From the NCBI RefSeq assembly GCF_965232925.1, contig NZ_CBDDRA010000009.1:105191-169190 (forward strand): 64,000 nt of DNA. The letters run 5' to 3'. A model generated the notes under the pieces. The model saw only the letters and a list, made by a program, of their open reading frames with translations, did no database searches and was not told where the DNA came from. The position numbers were made by a program, and so were the translations under genes. Origin of the DNA: Tumidithrix helvetica (lineage in GTDB: Bacteria; Cyanobacteriota; Cyanobacteriia; Pseudanabaenales; Pseudanabaenaceae). Shown piece after piece: positions 52,033-60,927 of the stretch (position 1 is its first letter; every line of letters begins with the position of its first letter).

Positions 52033-52590
52033 TTAAACCCCAGCCATCAAGCTACTAGAAAGGCGACGCAGTTGTCCTCTAATACTGGCATCAATGACTT
52101 GTGAGCCAATTTTGATAATTACCCCACCGATCAAATCTGGATTTACCACGATCGAAAGTTGAACGCTGCGGGCACTGGTTACGTCAAGAACTTTTTGTTC
52201 TAGGGTTGCTTGTTGCGCCTCAGTCAATGCCACCGCTGAGATAATCTCAGCAAAAGCGACTTGATTCATCTCTCTCAGCAATGCTTGAAACTGCAAACAA
52301 ATCGGCTCTAAAAAAGTAATGCGTCGCCGATCGACCAACACCATTAAAAAGCTTTGCAAAAAGGGATGGATGCGCGATCCAAATACCTCAGCAATCACGC
52401 TCTTTTTGACATTATTTTTAATTAAAGGGACTTCCAGCAGTTGCCTCAGTTCGTTTGATGAACGCAAAGTCTCAAGAATTTGCTGCACATCATTACCAAA
52501 TGGCTCAACCAAACTTCGATCCTTTGCCAAAGACATCAGAGCCTCGGCATAGGGTTCGACAAGAGTTTGGCTTACAGAACTAGCTTTCAT
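52033..52590 (-). CDS. atpH: ATP synthase F1 delta subunit
   Basis: The 185-residue delta (OSCP) subunit links the peripheral stalk to the F1 head. Seen are the N-terminal helical domain (VEPYAEALMSLAKDRSLVEPF) and a conserved C-terminal segment with NPDLIGGVIIKIGSQVIDASIRG. It starts 30 bp after atpF and ends 81 bp before the atpA start. Naming follows chloroplast use; cyanobacterial papers also call it atpD. Confidence 0.95.
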   Translation of the reverse strand: MKASSVSQTLVEPYAEALMSLAKDRSLVEPFGNDVQQILETLRSSNELRQLLEVPLIKNNVKKSVIAEVFGSRIHPFLQSFLMVLVDRRRITFLEPICLQFQALLREMNQVAFAEIISAVALTEAQQATLEQKVLDVTSARSVQLSIVVNPDLIGGVIIKIGSQVIDASIRGQLRRLSSSLMAGV

Positions 52591-52620
52591 GAAATTATCT
52601 AACTCCTACATTCAGATCTT

Positions 52621-53154
52621 TTATTTAGATCCCAAAAGTGAAATACTGCGGTCAACTAACTCTCTCTGAACGGAGTCTTCTAGTCCACGCCCAAAATACG
52701 CTCTTACACCAGCCAAAGCTTGCTCGGCAACCCGTTGTCTTAGTTGAATCAACACGCGCTCTTGCTCAGTTGCAATCTCTTGATCGGCAGATTCTCTCAA
52801 TCGTTCGATGTCAGCATCTACAGTCGCTAAAATGGCAGCACCTGCTGCTTTGGCATCTACTTCAGCTTGCTGACGCAGGCGATCGCATTCTGCCTGAGCC
52901 TGTGCTAGCTTTTCCTGCTGATCGGCTAGCTGCTCGATCGCCACTTGCTTGCGCTTGTCAGCATCTTTAATTGCTGACTCAATCGTTTCTAGACGTTGGG
53001 AGAGAGCTTTGCCTAAAAACCCCTTTCCAGCATAAATTAGAACCCCTAAAAGGATCAAAATATTGACCGCATTGGTTTCTAGAATATTGCTGTTTAGACC
53101 AAAACCTGATGCCTCACCTGCTTCACTAGCAAGTAGGAATAAACGAATGTCCAT
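52621..53154 (-). CDS. atpF: ATP synthase F0 b subunit
   Basis: The 177-residue b subunit has a single N-terminal membrane helix (AVNILILLGVLIYAGKGFL, about 28-46) and a long amphipathic coiled coil rich in Gln, Ala and Glu, part of the peripheral stalk. The partner b' subunit is encoded immediately upstream. Order and spacing in the operon are typical of photosynthetic organisms. Confidence 0.95.
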   Translation of the reverse strand: MDIRLFLLASEAGEASGFGLNSNILETNAVNILILLGVLIYAGKGFLGKALSQRLETIESAIKDADKRKQVAIEQLADQQEKLAQAQAECDRLRQQAEVDAKAAGAAILATVDADIERLRESADQEIATEQERVLIQLRQRVAEQALAGVRAYFGRGLEDSVQRELVDRSISLLGSK

Positions 53155-53197
53155 AAGATATTTTTCGATTGAAAATGACTAAGCAGTTCGTGCGTTA

Positions 53198-53683
53198 CTA
53201 GCTACTTACCAAGTTTCCTAATAGTTTTTGCAAGATTTGACGACTAAGTGATTCGACCTGAGCATTTAAAGAAGCTTCAGCAGCACGCTTTTGGTCTTCG
53301 ATCTCAGCTTTGGCGCTTGCTACCTTGGCTTGAGATTCTTCTAAAGCTTTGGCAATTTGCTGAGCGCGAATTTTCGCTGCATCAGCTTGAGCTGCCAAAA
53401 TCATAGCTTGAGCAGATTTACGAGTTGAAGCAACCTCTTGCTCGTATTGATGAGCCAAAGTATTTGCCTTTTCTAGTCTCTCCTTTGCTTCCGCGATGTT
53501 GTCTCGCACATAGTCACTGCGATCGTCAATTGCCTTAGTTAATGGTTTAAAAAAGATGGCATTGAGAACAGCAACCAGTAGCAAGAATTGCACTGCCATA
53601 AGTGGCAATGTGGCATCGAAATTGAATAAACCACCGCTAGGTTCAGCAGATTCAACTGCTAGTAAAAATGTCCAGTATGTCAT
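53198..53683 (-). CDS. atpG: ATP synthase F0 b' subunit
   Basis: The 161-residue b' subunit has one membrane helix (LMAVQFLLLVAVLNAIFF, about 29-46) with the typical FKPLTKAIDDRSDYVR after it, and a coiled-coil tail. With b it forms the heterodimeric stalk found in cyanobacteria and plastids. Presence of both b and b' genes is direct evidence for a photosynthetic-type ATP synthase. Confidence 0.95.
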   Translation of the reverse strand: MTYWTFLLAVESAEPSGGLFNFDATLPLMAVQFLLLVAVLNAIFFKPLTKAIDDRSDYVRDNIAEAKERLEKANTLAHQYEQEVASTRKSAQAMILAAQADAAKIRAQQIAKALEESQAKVASAKAEIEDQKRAAEASLNAQVESLSRQILQKLLGNLVSS

Positions 53684-53757
53684 GAGAATTCAGTCTAGGT
53701 AGCAACTCATAGCGCAATTGCATTAGCTATTAGCCGCAGAGCTAATAGCTAACACAC

Positions 53758-54006
53758 TTAACCGGCAAAAGGATTAGCGAACAGCAGCACCAATGCTACT
53801 ACAAGACCATAGATGGTCAAAGATTCCATAAATGCGAAGCTCAATAGCAATGTGCCACGAATTTTGCCTTCAGCTTCAGGCTGACGGGCAATCCCTTCTA
53901 CAGCGCGGCTTGCTGCTGTACCTTGACCAATACCAGGGCCAACTGCGGCCAAACCAATTGCAAGACTGGCGGCGATCACAGATGCGGCGGCAACAATGGG
54001 GTCCAT
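53758..54006 (-). CDS. atpE: ATP synthase F0 c subunit
   Basis: The 82-residue c subunit is two helices with the proton-carrying glutamate in FAFMESLTIYG (about residue 61) and the glycine-rich first helix IGLAAVGPGIGQG. The polar loop RQPEAEGKIRG contacts gamma and epsilon. About 13-15 copies form the rotor ring in cyanobacteria; the number cannot be read from sequence. AGGAAG precedes the ATG. The 74-bp gap before atpG is A/T rich. Confidence 0.97.
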   Translation of the reverse strand: MDPIVAAASVIAASLAIGLAAVGPGIGQGTAASRAVEGIARQPEAEGKIRGTLLLSFAFMESLTIYGLVVALVLLFANPFAG

Positions 54007-54091
54007 GATGATTTCTTCCTTTCTATGTTTGTGTAAATGTAATTTGAGGTTTGTGTTTCATGAAATCGGTAAGATTCCGAATTCAACTGAG

Positions 54092-54847
54092 TCAATGCTC
54101 ATGCTCTTCTTCACCGTGACCTTCGATCGCTTCCCCGATGTACACTGCTGCTAAGGTAGCGAAAATCAAGGCTTGTACGGCACTGGTAAACAGTCCTAAA
54201 GCCATGACAATCAGTGGGACAAACAAGGGAACCAACAGAACGAATACCCCAACCACTAGTTCATCTGCCAAAATATTACCGAACAGACGGAAGCTTAGGG
54301 AAAGAGGTCTTGTGAAATCTTCTAGAACCCAGATGGGTAAAAGGAATGGGGATGCGACCACATATCTGGAAAAGTAACCAAGTCCTTTATTACTCAGCCC
54401 TGCATAAAAGTAGGCAACAGAAACTAAAAGAGCTAAGGCAACTGTGGTGTTGATATCACTCGTGGGCGCAGCCAATTCACCCTCTGGAAGGTGGATGAGT
54501 TTCCAAGGCACTAATGCTCCCAACCAGTTGGAAACAAAAATGAACAGAAACAAACTTCCAATGAAGGGCATCCATTCTCGATAATGTTTTTCACCGATTT
54601 GGTCTTTCGCAATCCCTTGAATAAACTCTAGGACGTATTCCATAAAGTTTTGGAACTTTGCGGGGATGCGTTGGATGTTACTGGTGGCGCTCGCAGAGGC
54701 TATAAGCAGCACACCAATTACAATCCAGCTAACCAGCAACACCTGACCATGTATTTCTAGTCCACCAATTTGCCAGTAAAAGTGCTTACCAACTTCTAAA
54801 GCAGCTAGATTTGTTGTGTGAGCGCGGAAAAGTAATGGATTAATCAT
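54092..54847 (-). CDS. atpB: ATP synthase F0 a subunit
   Basis: The 251-residue a subunit has five or six membrane helices and the essential arginine in SLSFRLFGNILADELV. It forms the proton half-channels next to the c-ring. I used the ATG at 54847 (MINPLLFRAHTT); a TTG 7 codons upstream is possible. The C-terminus is histidine-rich (GHGEEEHEH). Also called atpI in chloroplast naming. Confidence 0.96.
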   Translation of the reverse strand: MINPLLFRAHTTNLAALEVGKHFYWQIGGLEIHGQVLLVSWIVIGVLLIASASATSNIQRIPAKFQNFMEYVLEFIQGIAKDQIGEKHYREWMPFIGSLFLFIFVSNWLGALVPWKLIHLPEGELAAPTSDINTTVALALLVSVAYFYAGLSNKGLGYFSRYVVASPFLLPIWVLEDFTRPLSLSFRLFGNILADELVVGVFVLLVPLFVPLIVMALGLFTSAVQALIFATLAAVYIGEAIEGHGEEEHEH

Positions 54848-54896
54848 GTTCAACAGATATAGCCCCAATGGGACAAATTGATTTGATTTGATTCGG

Positions 54897-55337
54897 TCAA
54901 ATCTTAGGAGAACGGAACTCGCGGGTGAGATCCTGAGCCAGAATCACTAAAAGCGAAGCCTTGTAGGTGATAAAGCCAAGAAACGCAGGCAATATTTGCA
55001 ATTGTTTCAAGCGCGAAGCAATGACGATTAGAATCACAAAAACAGCGAATCTTGTATAACCGAGACGTCTGTTTTGAGGATCTAGTCGATCAACACCTCT
55101 AGCCAACATCCTTAAGTAAACCACACCAGTGCACGCACCTAACAAGTAATTTAGAGAGACATTCCACCCATAGATAACCCCGATCGCTAAGCTAATAAAA
55201 GCTGAAAAACCGATGGTTAAGATGAATAGTTTCCACTTAAGTTGCTCGTATTCCTCCATCGAATCTATAGATGACACAGATGAACTTGCCGTTGCCGATT
55301 CACTTTGTTCTCTTCCGTTGGCAGGAATGATCTTCAC
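54897..55337 (-). CDS. atp1: ATP synthase assembly protein Atp1 (AtpI/UncI)
   Basis: The 146-residue protein has four membrane helices (starting near residues 35, 58, 90 and 115) and begins with a charged, serine-rich segment. It matches the small Atp1/UncI proteins that head ATP synthase operons and help assemble the c-ring, with SLNYLLGACTGVVYLRMLARGV as a landmark. The start is GTG at 55337; a methionine at residue 27 (MEEYEQLKW) is an alternative. Confidence 0.88.
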   Translation of the reverse strand: MKIIPANGREQSESATASSSVSSIDSMEEYEQLKWKLFILTIGFSAFISLAIGVIYGWNVSLNYLLGACTGVVYLRMLARGVDRLDPQNRRLGYTRFAVFVILIVIASRLKQLQILPAFLGFITYKASLLVILAQDLTREFRSPKI

Positions 55338-55718
55338 AGTTGATGTTGGGTTACACTAGAGGCTTATGCAGAAATTTCACAATTGGCTTTCGTTTTAGGA
55401 AGCTTTGCACTCCTTATCTACTCCTTTTCACTAAGTAATAGGACTCAGTGAAAGAGAGCGGCGAATCACAAATGTGTTTGCATACACAGTTATTAAAATT
55501 ATTACGCAATTTGTCACACTTTCTTTATCTATCCAGTCAAACTTGTTAATTAATTTTGGGACTCGAGGTGAAAACTTGCAGCAAAGGTATAGATTAAAAA
55601 CTTTTGACAGATACATGAGTCAGTTGAGAGTGATACGATATCCAAAGTTTTAGATGAGCTTTCTTAAGGGCTTGATTTCATCAGCCTATGCAACTTAACC
55701 CTTCGTACCCCTCCAACC
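55338..55718. promoter_or_regulatory. 381-bp divergent promoter region for the ATP synthase operon
   Basis: The atp operon must start from this region on the minus strand and the 55719 gene on the plus strand. I see a weak inverted repeat, TTTCACT (55426-55432) and AGTGAAA (55447-55453), but no convincing promoter box pair. A 61-codon frame here looks spurious. Confidence 0.5.
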
Positions 55719-56375
55719 ATGTCAATTTTTGCCGTTAAGCCTTGCCCCACTCAACCAATACAAAACCGCATTTCCGATCAAAATATTGGGCGAAATTTCC
55801 AGCGATCGCTTCACTCTGTCTACTTGGCATCGTTTGCATTGTTGGCATTATTTCCGATGGCAGCGATCGCTCAAACCACTGACAGTTTGGATCGAGTCAC
55901 AAAAGTTGCACAAGCAAGCCCCACTGAAGTTGTTGCCCCTAAACCGAACTCTTTAGACAATAGTGTTTTTAGCATTCCAGGTGGCGAACGTTTAATGACC
56001 GAGGCAATGGCATCTGTAAACCAACAAAATTACACCGTGGCAATCACCAAATTGCAGGACGCGCGGCAGGTGTTTAACCAACTTTCTAATTTTTACCAAG
56101 ATTTAACCACAAGCTTTGCTGGTATAGATAACCGTATTTCTGATAGCCATCGTCAAAAAGCCTTGCAAACAGCTCAGCTACGGGACAAAGCCACCTATCA
56201 GTTAGCTGTGGTTTATCGCGCCAACAATCAGCCTGAGTTAGCTGTACCCTTGTTAATTCAACTGATTCGCAGCCAAGCCCCCACTCGCGAACTGGGTCAG
56301 CAGGCATATCAACAACTATTTGAGTTAGGGTTTGTGGATATGCAATATCCTCGTACCCCTGCTGCGACCAACTAG
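55719..56375 (+). CDS. Secreted or periplasmic TPR-like protein
   Basis: The 218-residue product has a long positively charged start and a hydrophobic segment (YLASFALLALFPMAAIAQ) that looks like a signal peptide cut after IAQ near residue 51. The rest is helical with AMASVNQQNYTVAITKLQDARQVFNQL, similar to TPR motifs, and ends in a proline-rich tail. Cyanobacterial relatives are uncharacterised. It is followed by an excellent bidirectional terminator. Confidence 0.75.
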   Translation: MSIFAVKPCPTQPIQNRISDQNIGRNFQRSLHSVYLASFALLALFPMAAIAQTTDSLDRVTKVAQASPTEVVAPKPNSLDNSVFSIPGGERLMTEAMASVNQQNYTVAITKLQDARQVFNQLSNFYQDLTTSFAGIDNRISDSHRQKALQTAQLRDKATYQLAVVYRANNQPELAVPLLIQLIRSQAPTRELGQQAYQQLFELGFVDMQYPRTPAATN

Positions 56376-56399
56376 TTCAGTTGCTGTAATTTCCTCAAC

Positions 56400-56431
56400 A
56401 AAACTCTCAGACTAAAGCTTCTGAGAGTTTT
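56400..56431. terminator. Bidirectional terminator between convergent genes
   Basis: AAAACTCTCAG (56400-56410) and CTGAGAGTTTT (56421-56431) form an 11-bp stem with a 10-base loop, followed on the plus strand by TGTTTG. The U-rich end on each strand fits both the 55719 gene and the subtilase gene. Confidence 0.85.
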
Positions 56432-56443
56432 GTTTGTATGTAA

Positions 56444-58123
56444 TCAACGTTTAACAGGCGCAGTCCACCATGCTAGTCCATATCGCTGTATGGGTTCGTT
56501 ATTTTGTGGAGTATTAAATACAACTCGGATTTTATATCTCCCAGCAGCGGGAATCTTGACGAAAATATGCTGGAGGTTGTCAATTTTACTGACCGACGAC
56601 CAAACATTTTGAGAGATATCGTTATCTTGCTCGCGCATTAAGTAAAGGTCTAGGTTGTTGATGCCGCTATTCTTAAAACTCTCCCCGATATCAAAGAGTC
56701 GATTGCCATTTTTATCATTTAAATTGACGAGTCGATCCCACGTTAGCGTAATTGCCACAAAGCTATCAGCCATCAGGGGTTCTGCAAAGATATATTCTTG
56801 ATATTGTGCGGCTTCAACCACATGACTGTCCCAACCGATCGCACTGACCGTACCAGGTGACTGTTGTCCTGCTTGAAATTGCTGAATGGCACGGGCAGCA
56901 TTTAACTGTCCTGCCCCTAAGTGTAAGCTCAGGGGGATATCTCGACTGCGATAGGCTTCCGAGTCGAGCCAGTTTTTACCATAGGCATCTAAGATCGTCT
57001 TCGACATTCCTAAGGCTTTACCATCCCCCGTATCTTTAATTTTGTCAGCCGAATTAATCAGTACCGCTTTGATAATTTCATGGCGACGCGCATCTACGCC
57101 CCATTGCTCGCTGAGAATTTGGCGATCGGCATATTCTTGTAAAAGCGCAATTGTGCCAACCACATGGGGAGAGGCAAAACTGGTACCGTTGGCGGAGATA
57201 AATTTACCCTTGAGGTCGGGCAGCATGACATTATTACCTGGTGCGAGTAAAGCAAGCGATCGCCGCCCATCCGTGGGACTCTCTACACCCGGCGTCCATT
57301 TGCCATCCTTATTTAAATCGGTAAAATATTCGCCAGCGTCATATCTACCATTGCCGTTGCGATCGATAAACGGCTCATCAATCAAATTGCCGCGATCGAG
57401 CTGACTGTAGACCCCATCGCGATCGCGGGTAAACCCCACCACAATGCCATTATATAAATCAGTGGGAATTGGAATTCCACCTTTACCTTGATTTCCTGCT
57501 ACAACTGGTAAGGTGTTATAGGTAATTGCCAGCCAATCAAGGCTCAGGGTTAGTAGTGCATTGCCATCAAGCTTAGGTTTTGGTCGGGGATCTTCGTTAA
57601 GGGGTTCGCCAAAGCTAAAATTTAATGCTCTAACATAGCTGTTACATTGTCTTGCTACATATTGTGCGGCTAAGACTGCTTCTGGCTGACCGTCACGGCG
57701 ACGTTGCGCGTAGGCTGATGACAAAAGCTTGGCTTGAGGGGCAACTCCTTGATGAATTTTGTTGCGGCTGATCATCACCGCTGCTACTTGAGCGGAATGA
57801 TCGTCTAGATTGCGATTGGGTACAGGTTTACCATCGCGAAAGAAAACCTCAAAGGGTTCGATCGCCACGCGATCGAGTTGAATGAGTCGATTAACGATCT
57901 TGTCTACGGCAAACTGTCCTGGGCGGCTGAGTTCGATTTGACCTATACAGATATCTTTACCTGTGAGGTTATAGGGCGCAACATGAAGCCTACGGGCATC
58001 AATGCCTGGAGTGCCGACCGATCGATCTAGGGCTAGCGCTGTTTGGGTATTGGGTGGCAAAAATTTTGGTAACAAAGCCACAGTCAAAATCATACTGCTG
58101 ACAAACCAATATGCCCTACACAT
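56444..58123 (-). CDS. Secreted S8 (subtilisin-type) serine peptidase, catalytic Asp replaced by Glu
   Basis: The 559-residue protein starts with a signal or anchor helix (residues 5-20). The S8 domain (55-390) has the catalytic serine Ser315 in NGTSFASPHVVG, the oxyanion asparagine Asn211 in VVAGNQGKG and the histidine His109 in DDHSAQVAAVM. Where the Asp belongs, the sequence is IGQIE with Glu64. Between Asn and Ser there are two calcium-loop-like stretches (DRNGNGRYD and LNKDGKWTPG) and another near 475. The C-terminal domain (430-559) is beta-rich, probably a P-domain-like cap. Activity is uncertain but the fold is clear. Confidence 0.85.
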   Translation of the reverse strand: MCRAYWFVSSMILTVALLPKFLPPNTQTALALDRSVGTPGIDARRLHVAPYNLTGKDICIGQIELSRPGQFAVDKIVNRLIQLDRVAIEPFEVFFRDGKPVPNRNLDDHSAQVAAVMISRNKIHQGVAPQAKLLSSAYAQRRRDGQPEAVLAAQYVARQCNSYVRALNFSFGEPLNEDPRPKPKLDGNALLTLSLDWLAITYNTLPVVAGNQGKGGIPIPTDLYNGIVVGFTRDRDGVYSQLDRGNLIDEPFIDRNGNGRYDAGEYFTDLNKDGKWTPGVESPTDGRRSLALLAPGNNVMLPDLKGKFISANGTSFASPHVVGTIALLQEYADRQILSEQWGVDARRHEIIKAVLINSADKIKDTGDGKALGMSKTILDAYGKNWLDSEAYRSRDIPLSLHLGAGQLNAARAIQQFQAGQQSPGTVSAIGWDSHVVEAAQYQEYIFAEPLMADSFVAITLTWDRLVNLNDKNGNRLFDIGESFKNSGINNLDLYLMREQDNDISQNVWSSVSKIDNLQHIFVKIPAAGRYKIRVVFNTPQNNEPIQRYGLAWWTAPVKR

Positions 58124-58198
58124 TTTTCTGATTAATCTCTTAGAATAACGCTTGTGGATGTTCTCATTTAGGCAGTCCCACTCAGAAAAGAATTCTCA

Positions 58199-58969
58199 AT
58201 GGTTAAACCTTTAAGCTCATTTTCTTCGATCGAAACTCTGGCAAAAACTCTGACCAAAAAACAAACAAAACCTCAACGGTGGAAGATTAAACTAATCGCT
58301 TGCCAGTTTTGCTTTTTTGCGTTTTCCTACCTTAGCATTTGTAGCCAAGCATCCGCCGAAACTCCAATCTCTAAGTCAGCTTCAGACCTAAAAGTTAACC
58401 AAGAAGTGATCGATAGTAGCCCTGTCTTACGGCGATGGCTAACCAATCCACCCGATCTTTTGGATGATATCTACAACAGTCCTAGCTTCGATCCAACCCT
58501 TCGACTAGGAATTACTTCCCGCGACAACAATTTAGGCGTGGATGTGGGAATTGACAATCTACTGGTGGGGCAGACAAGGCTAGCTGCAAGCGCTAGCTAT
58601 CAGTCCGAATTTAGCGGTAAAGAAAGTGGCTTTGATGCTAATTTGCGCTATTACATTTTGCCACTGGGGTCTTATTTCAATATTGCCCCACAGGTTGGCT
58701 TTCGGCAGCTTAATGTGACCGATCGACCCACGATTTCAGGTGTAGATTTGGGATTGCAAGGAATTTTAGTCCTGTCTCCCCATAGTGCCGATCTACGTCT
58801 AGGTCAAACATTTACAGCTCCTGGTAGTAATGTCGAATTGAGCATTACATCCCTATCAGCGAGTTACGCTTTGACCAAACAGATTCGTCTTGGCAGCAAG
58901 ATCGAATGGCGGCGATCGCCCATTTTTAACGACAGTAGAGTCGGCTTTGTTCTAGAGTTTAATCTTTAG
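58199..58969 (+). CDS. Predicted outer-membrane beta-barrel-like protein
   Basis: The 256-residue product has an N-terminal signal peptide preceded by a long basic region, with a hydrophobic core (LIACQFCFFAFSYLSI) at about 31-46 and cleavage after ASA near 53. The mature protein contains alternating hydrophobic/polar beta strands (LGVDVGIDNLLVGQTRLAASASYQ), arranged like an outer-membrane barrel, and ends in GFVLEFNL with a terminal aromatic-type residue pattern. It is divergent from the subtilase gene. Function unknown. Confidence 0.7.
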   Translation: MVKPLSSFSSIETLAKTLTKKQTKPQRWKIKLIACQFCFFAFSYLSICSQASAETPISKSASDLKVNQEVIDSSPVLRRWLTNPPDLLDDIYNSPSFDPTLRLGITSRDNNLGVDVGIDNLLVGQTRLAASASYQSEFSGKESGFDANLRYYILPLGSYFNIAPQVGFRQLNVTDRPTISGVDLGLQGILVLSPHSADLRLGQTFTAPGSNVELSITSLSASYALTKQIRLGSKIEWRRSPIFNDSRVGFVLEFNL

Positions 58970-59040
58970 TTGTTGGGGATTGGCTATCAGTAGTTTTTTG
59001 GAATTGACACAATAAACTGACAACTGAAAGCCGATAACTA

Positions 59041-59553
59041 TTAAAAACGCACTTGGTAGTAAGCTGCTTCTGAAACAATTGGCATCTCTGCGTATAAGCC
59101 TCGAATTGATTGGAAGATTGAGAAGCCGCAGGCTGCCATCATGCCAACAAAAATTGTGTTGGCAAAAATTTGAACCACAAATATGAGAGCTTGCGAACTC
59201 GCAGAGGGTAAAGCAGGTTGCAATAGACTGACAAGAATTTGAATCAGGACTAACACAATTCCTAATAGCAAAGCTTGCATGGCGTTGAAGCGCACAAAAT
59301 GATTTACTCGTTCATTTCTGACCACAAACATGTAGACACAAATAAAGACAACGAAGTCAAGTGAAATTACTTGCGGAATTATGGGAAAGCCCAACAAAAA
59401 CTTTAGCCAAATCAAAGGAAAAAAGATCGTGGCTAGAGGTGGAAATTGACCAAACAGAAAAACCCCGTAGAATACGGCTGCTGACATCGGCAAAAGATAA
59501 GGCAAGCAACCATATAATCTATCTAAAGGTGCTACAGATCCGCGTAATGCCAT
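59041..59553 (-). CDS. Tic20 family protein
   Basis: The 170-residue inner-membrane protein has four helices (starting near 14, 40, 68 and 90-125) and the Tic20/YCF60-like markers: LYGCLPYLLPMSAAVFYG, RVNHFVRFNAMQALLLGI and a C-terminal EMPIVSEAAYYQVRF. In plastids Tic20 helps protein import; the bacterial role is unknown. It is well conserved across cyanobacteria. Confidence 0.9.
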   Translation of the reverse strand: MALRGSVAPLDRLYGCLPYLLPMSAAVFYGVFLFGQFPPLATIFFPLIWLKFLLGFPIIPQVISLDFVVFICVYMFVVRNERVNHFVRFNAMQALLLGIVLVLIQILVSLLQPALPSASSQALIFVVQIFANTIFVGMMAACGFSIFQSIRGLYAEMPIVSEAAYYQVRF

Positions 59554-59645
59554 AGGTTTAACCCTTGATAAGTTTTTATGTGGTGTATTTTCAGATCTTA
59601 GCCCAACTTACGTTTGAGATACAGTGATTGTAATCAGATTAAAAA

Positions 59646-60785
59646 TCAAGGTGTTGCATAAATCACCTTGGCGTTACTGGTGCGATTGTCAAAGATCTTG
59701 ACATCCGCATTTAGCTTTGCCAAACCATTGCGCGTACCGATCCACAATTGCCGATCGCTTAACAGTAAAGTACCAATCCCACTTGAGGGCAAGTTTTGAA
59801 TCGTCGCCGTAATTTCACCATTATCCGTATCGACTCGCACCAAGCCATCGCGCGTACCCACCCACAATTCACCTTTTTTGTCACTGGCTAAGGCAAGAAT
59901 GTCTCGGTCTGTAACGCTATTAATGCGGGCGATCGCTTTATTGGTCGCAGGATTTACCAAGATCACATTACGGGGCGTGCCTGCCCAAATCAGTCCTTGC
60001 GGATCGAGCGTAATGGCTTGCACAATTTGTCCTGCCACATAGGGAATCCGCGCTGTAATCTCAGCCGTCCCTGGATTAATTTTGATAATTCCTTCCAGCG
60101 TACCGACCCATAGCTGTCCTGCATTATCTATCTGCATTACATTGGCAGCCGTTCCTGGAATGTTGGGCAGTCGGGCATAGGTCTCAGCGCTGGTGGGGCT
60201 AATACGTACGATTCCTTGTTCTGTGCCTACCCAGATAAACCCAGCCCGATCGATCGCCAAACTCAAGATGCGGTTTGAAGGTAGGTTAATGGTGACGTTT
60301 TCAACTTTGCCCGTATCAGGTTGCACTTGAAACAAGCCCGATGCCGTCCCTACCCAAAGTTTGCCGTAGTCATCAAGCAACATTGTGGTCACGACTGGGC
60401 TAGGCAAATTCACTACAAACAGGGTTTTACCATTACTGGGGTTCACTTCGATCAACCCACGCCAAGTGCCGACCCATAGCCTGCCGTAACTATCAATTAG
60501 TAAAGAGCTAACCCTGCCATCTACTGCGCGACTGGGGGTGCGGTTATTCACCAAAGGTTGTGCTTGTGCTGAGAAAACATCTGGGAAAATATCGATGGGG
60601 GCGATCGCTTGCCCTGCCAAGATGCTAATCGTAGCTAAGCCCCATAGACAACTGCGTAAACCCGACACAATCTGGCGATCGTTTCGATTTGCTTCTTTAT
60701 TCTTATCTCTCGACTTATGTAGAGAATTCGAGCAGACTAAATGACCCGATCTTGCGGGTTCATTGACTAAATTATTACTTGACAT
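59646..60785 (-). CDS. Two-component-regulator-propeller (Reg_prop) beta-propeller protein
   Basis: The 379-residue product, read from ATG at 60785, has an N-terminal basic segment, one membrane helix (CLWGLATISILAGQAIAPI) and then repeated blades of about 42 residues with LWVGTW.GL..VNP.....V or IWVGTEQGIVRISP, seven or eight in number. Propeller domains of this type sense ligands in hybrid kinases, but no kinase is fused here. It probably lies on the periplasmic side, anchored by the helix. A GTG start at 60812 adds 9 residues. Confidence 0.85.
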   Translation of the reverse strand: MSSNNLVNEPARSGHLVCSNSLHKSRDKNKEANRNDRQIVSGLRSCLWGLATISILAGQAIAPIDIFPDVFSAQAQPLVNNRTPSRAVDGRVSSLLIDSYGRLWVGTWRGLIEVNPSNGKTLFVVNLPSPVVTTMLLDDYGKLWVGTASGLFQVQPDTGKVENVTINLPSNRILSLAIDRAGFIWVGTEQGIVRISPTSAETYARLPNIPGTAANVMQIDNAGQLWVGTLEGIIKINPGTAEITARIPYVAGQIVQAITLDPQGLIWAGTPRNVILVNPATNKAIARINSVTDRDILALASDKKGELWVGTRDGLVRVDTDNGEITATIQNLPSSGIGTLLLSDRQLWIGTRNGLAKLNADVKIFDNRTSNAKVIYATP

Positions 60786-60927
60786 ACGCTTTACCTGACA
60801 TCCTCGCCGCACTGAAAATTAATAGCCTAAACCGATCGTCAAATGTCTAGATTCATATACCTAGCCCAAGGCAGCTAGATAATAGCTGACAGTTTGCGAA
60901 AAGTCTATTTTTCAGTGAGAGATTTCG

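Noticed and set aside
55431..55616. 61-codon minus-strand frame in the atp promoter region
   Set aside because: No ribosome binding site or family pattern, and it lies where promoters are expected.
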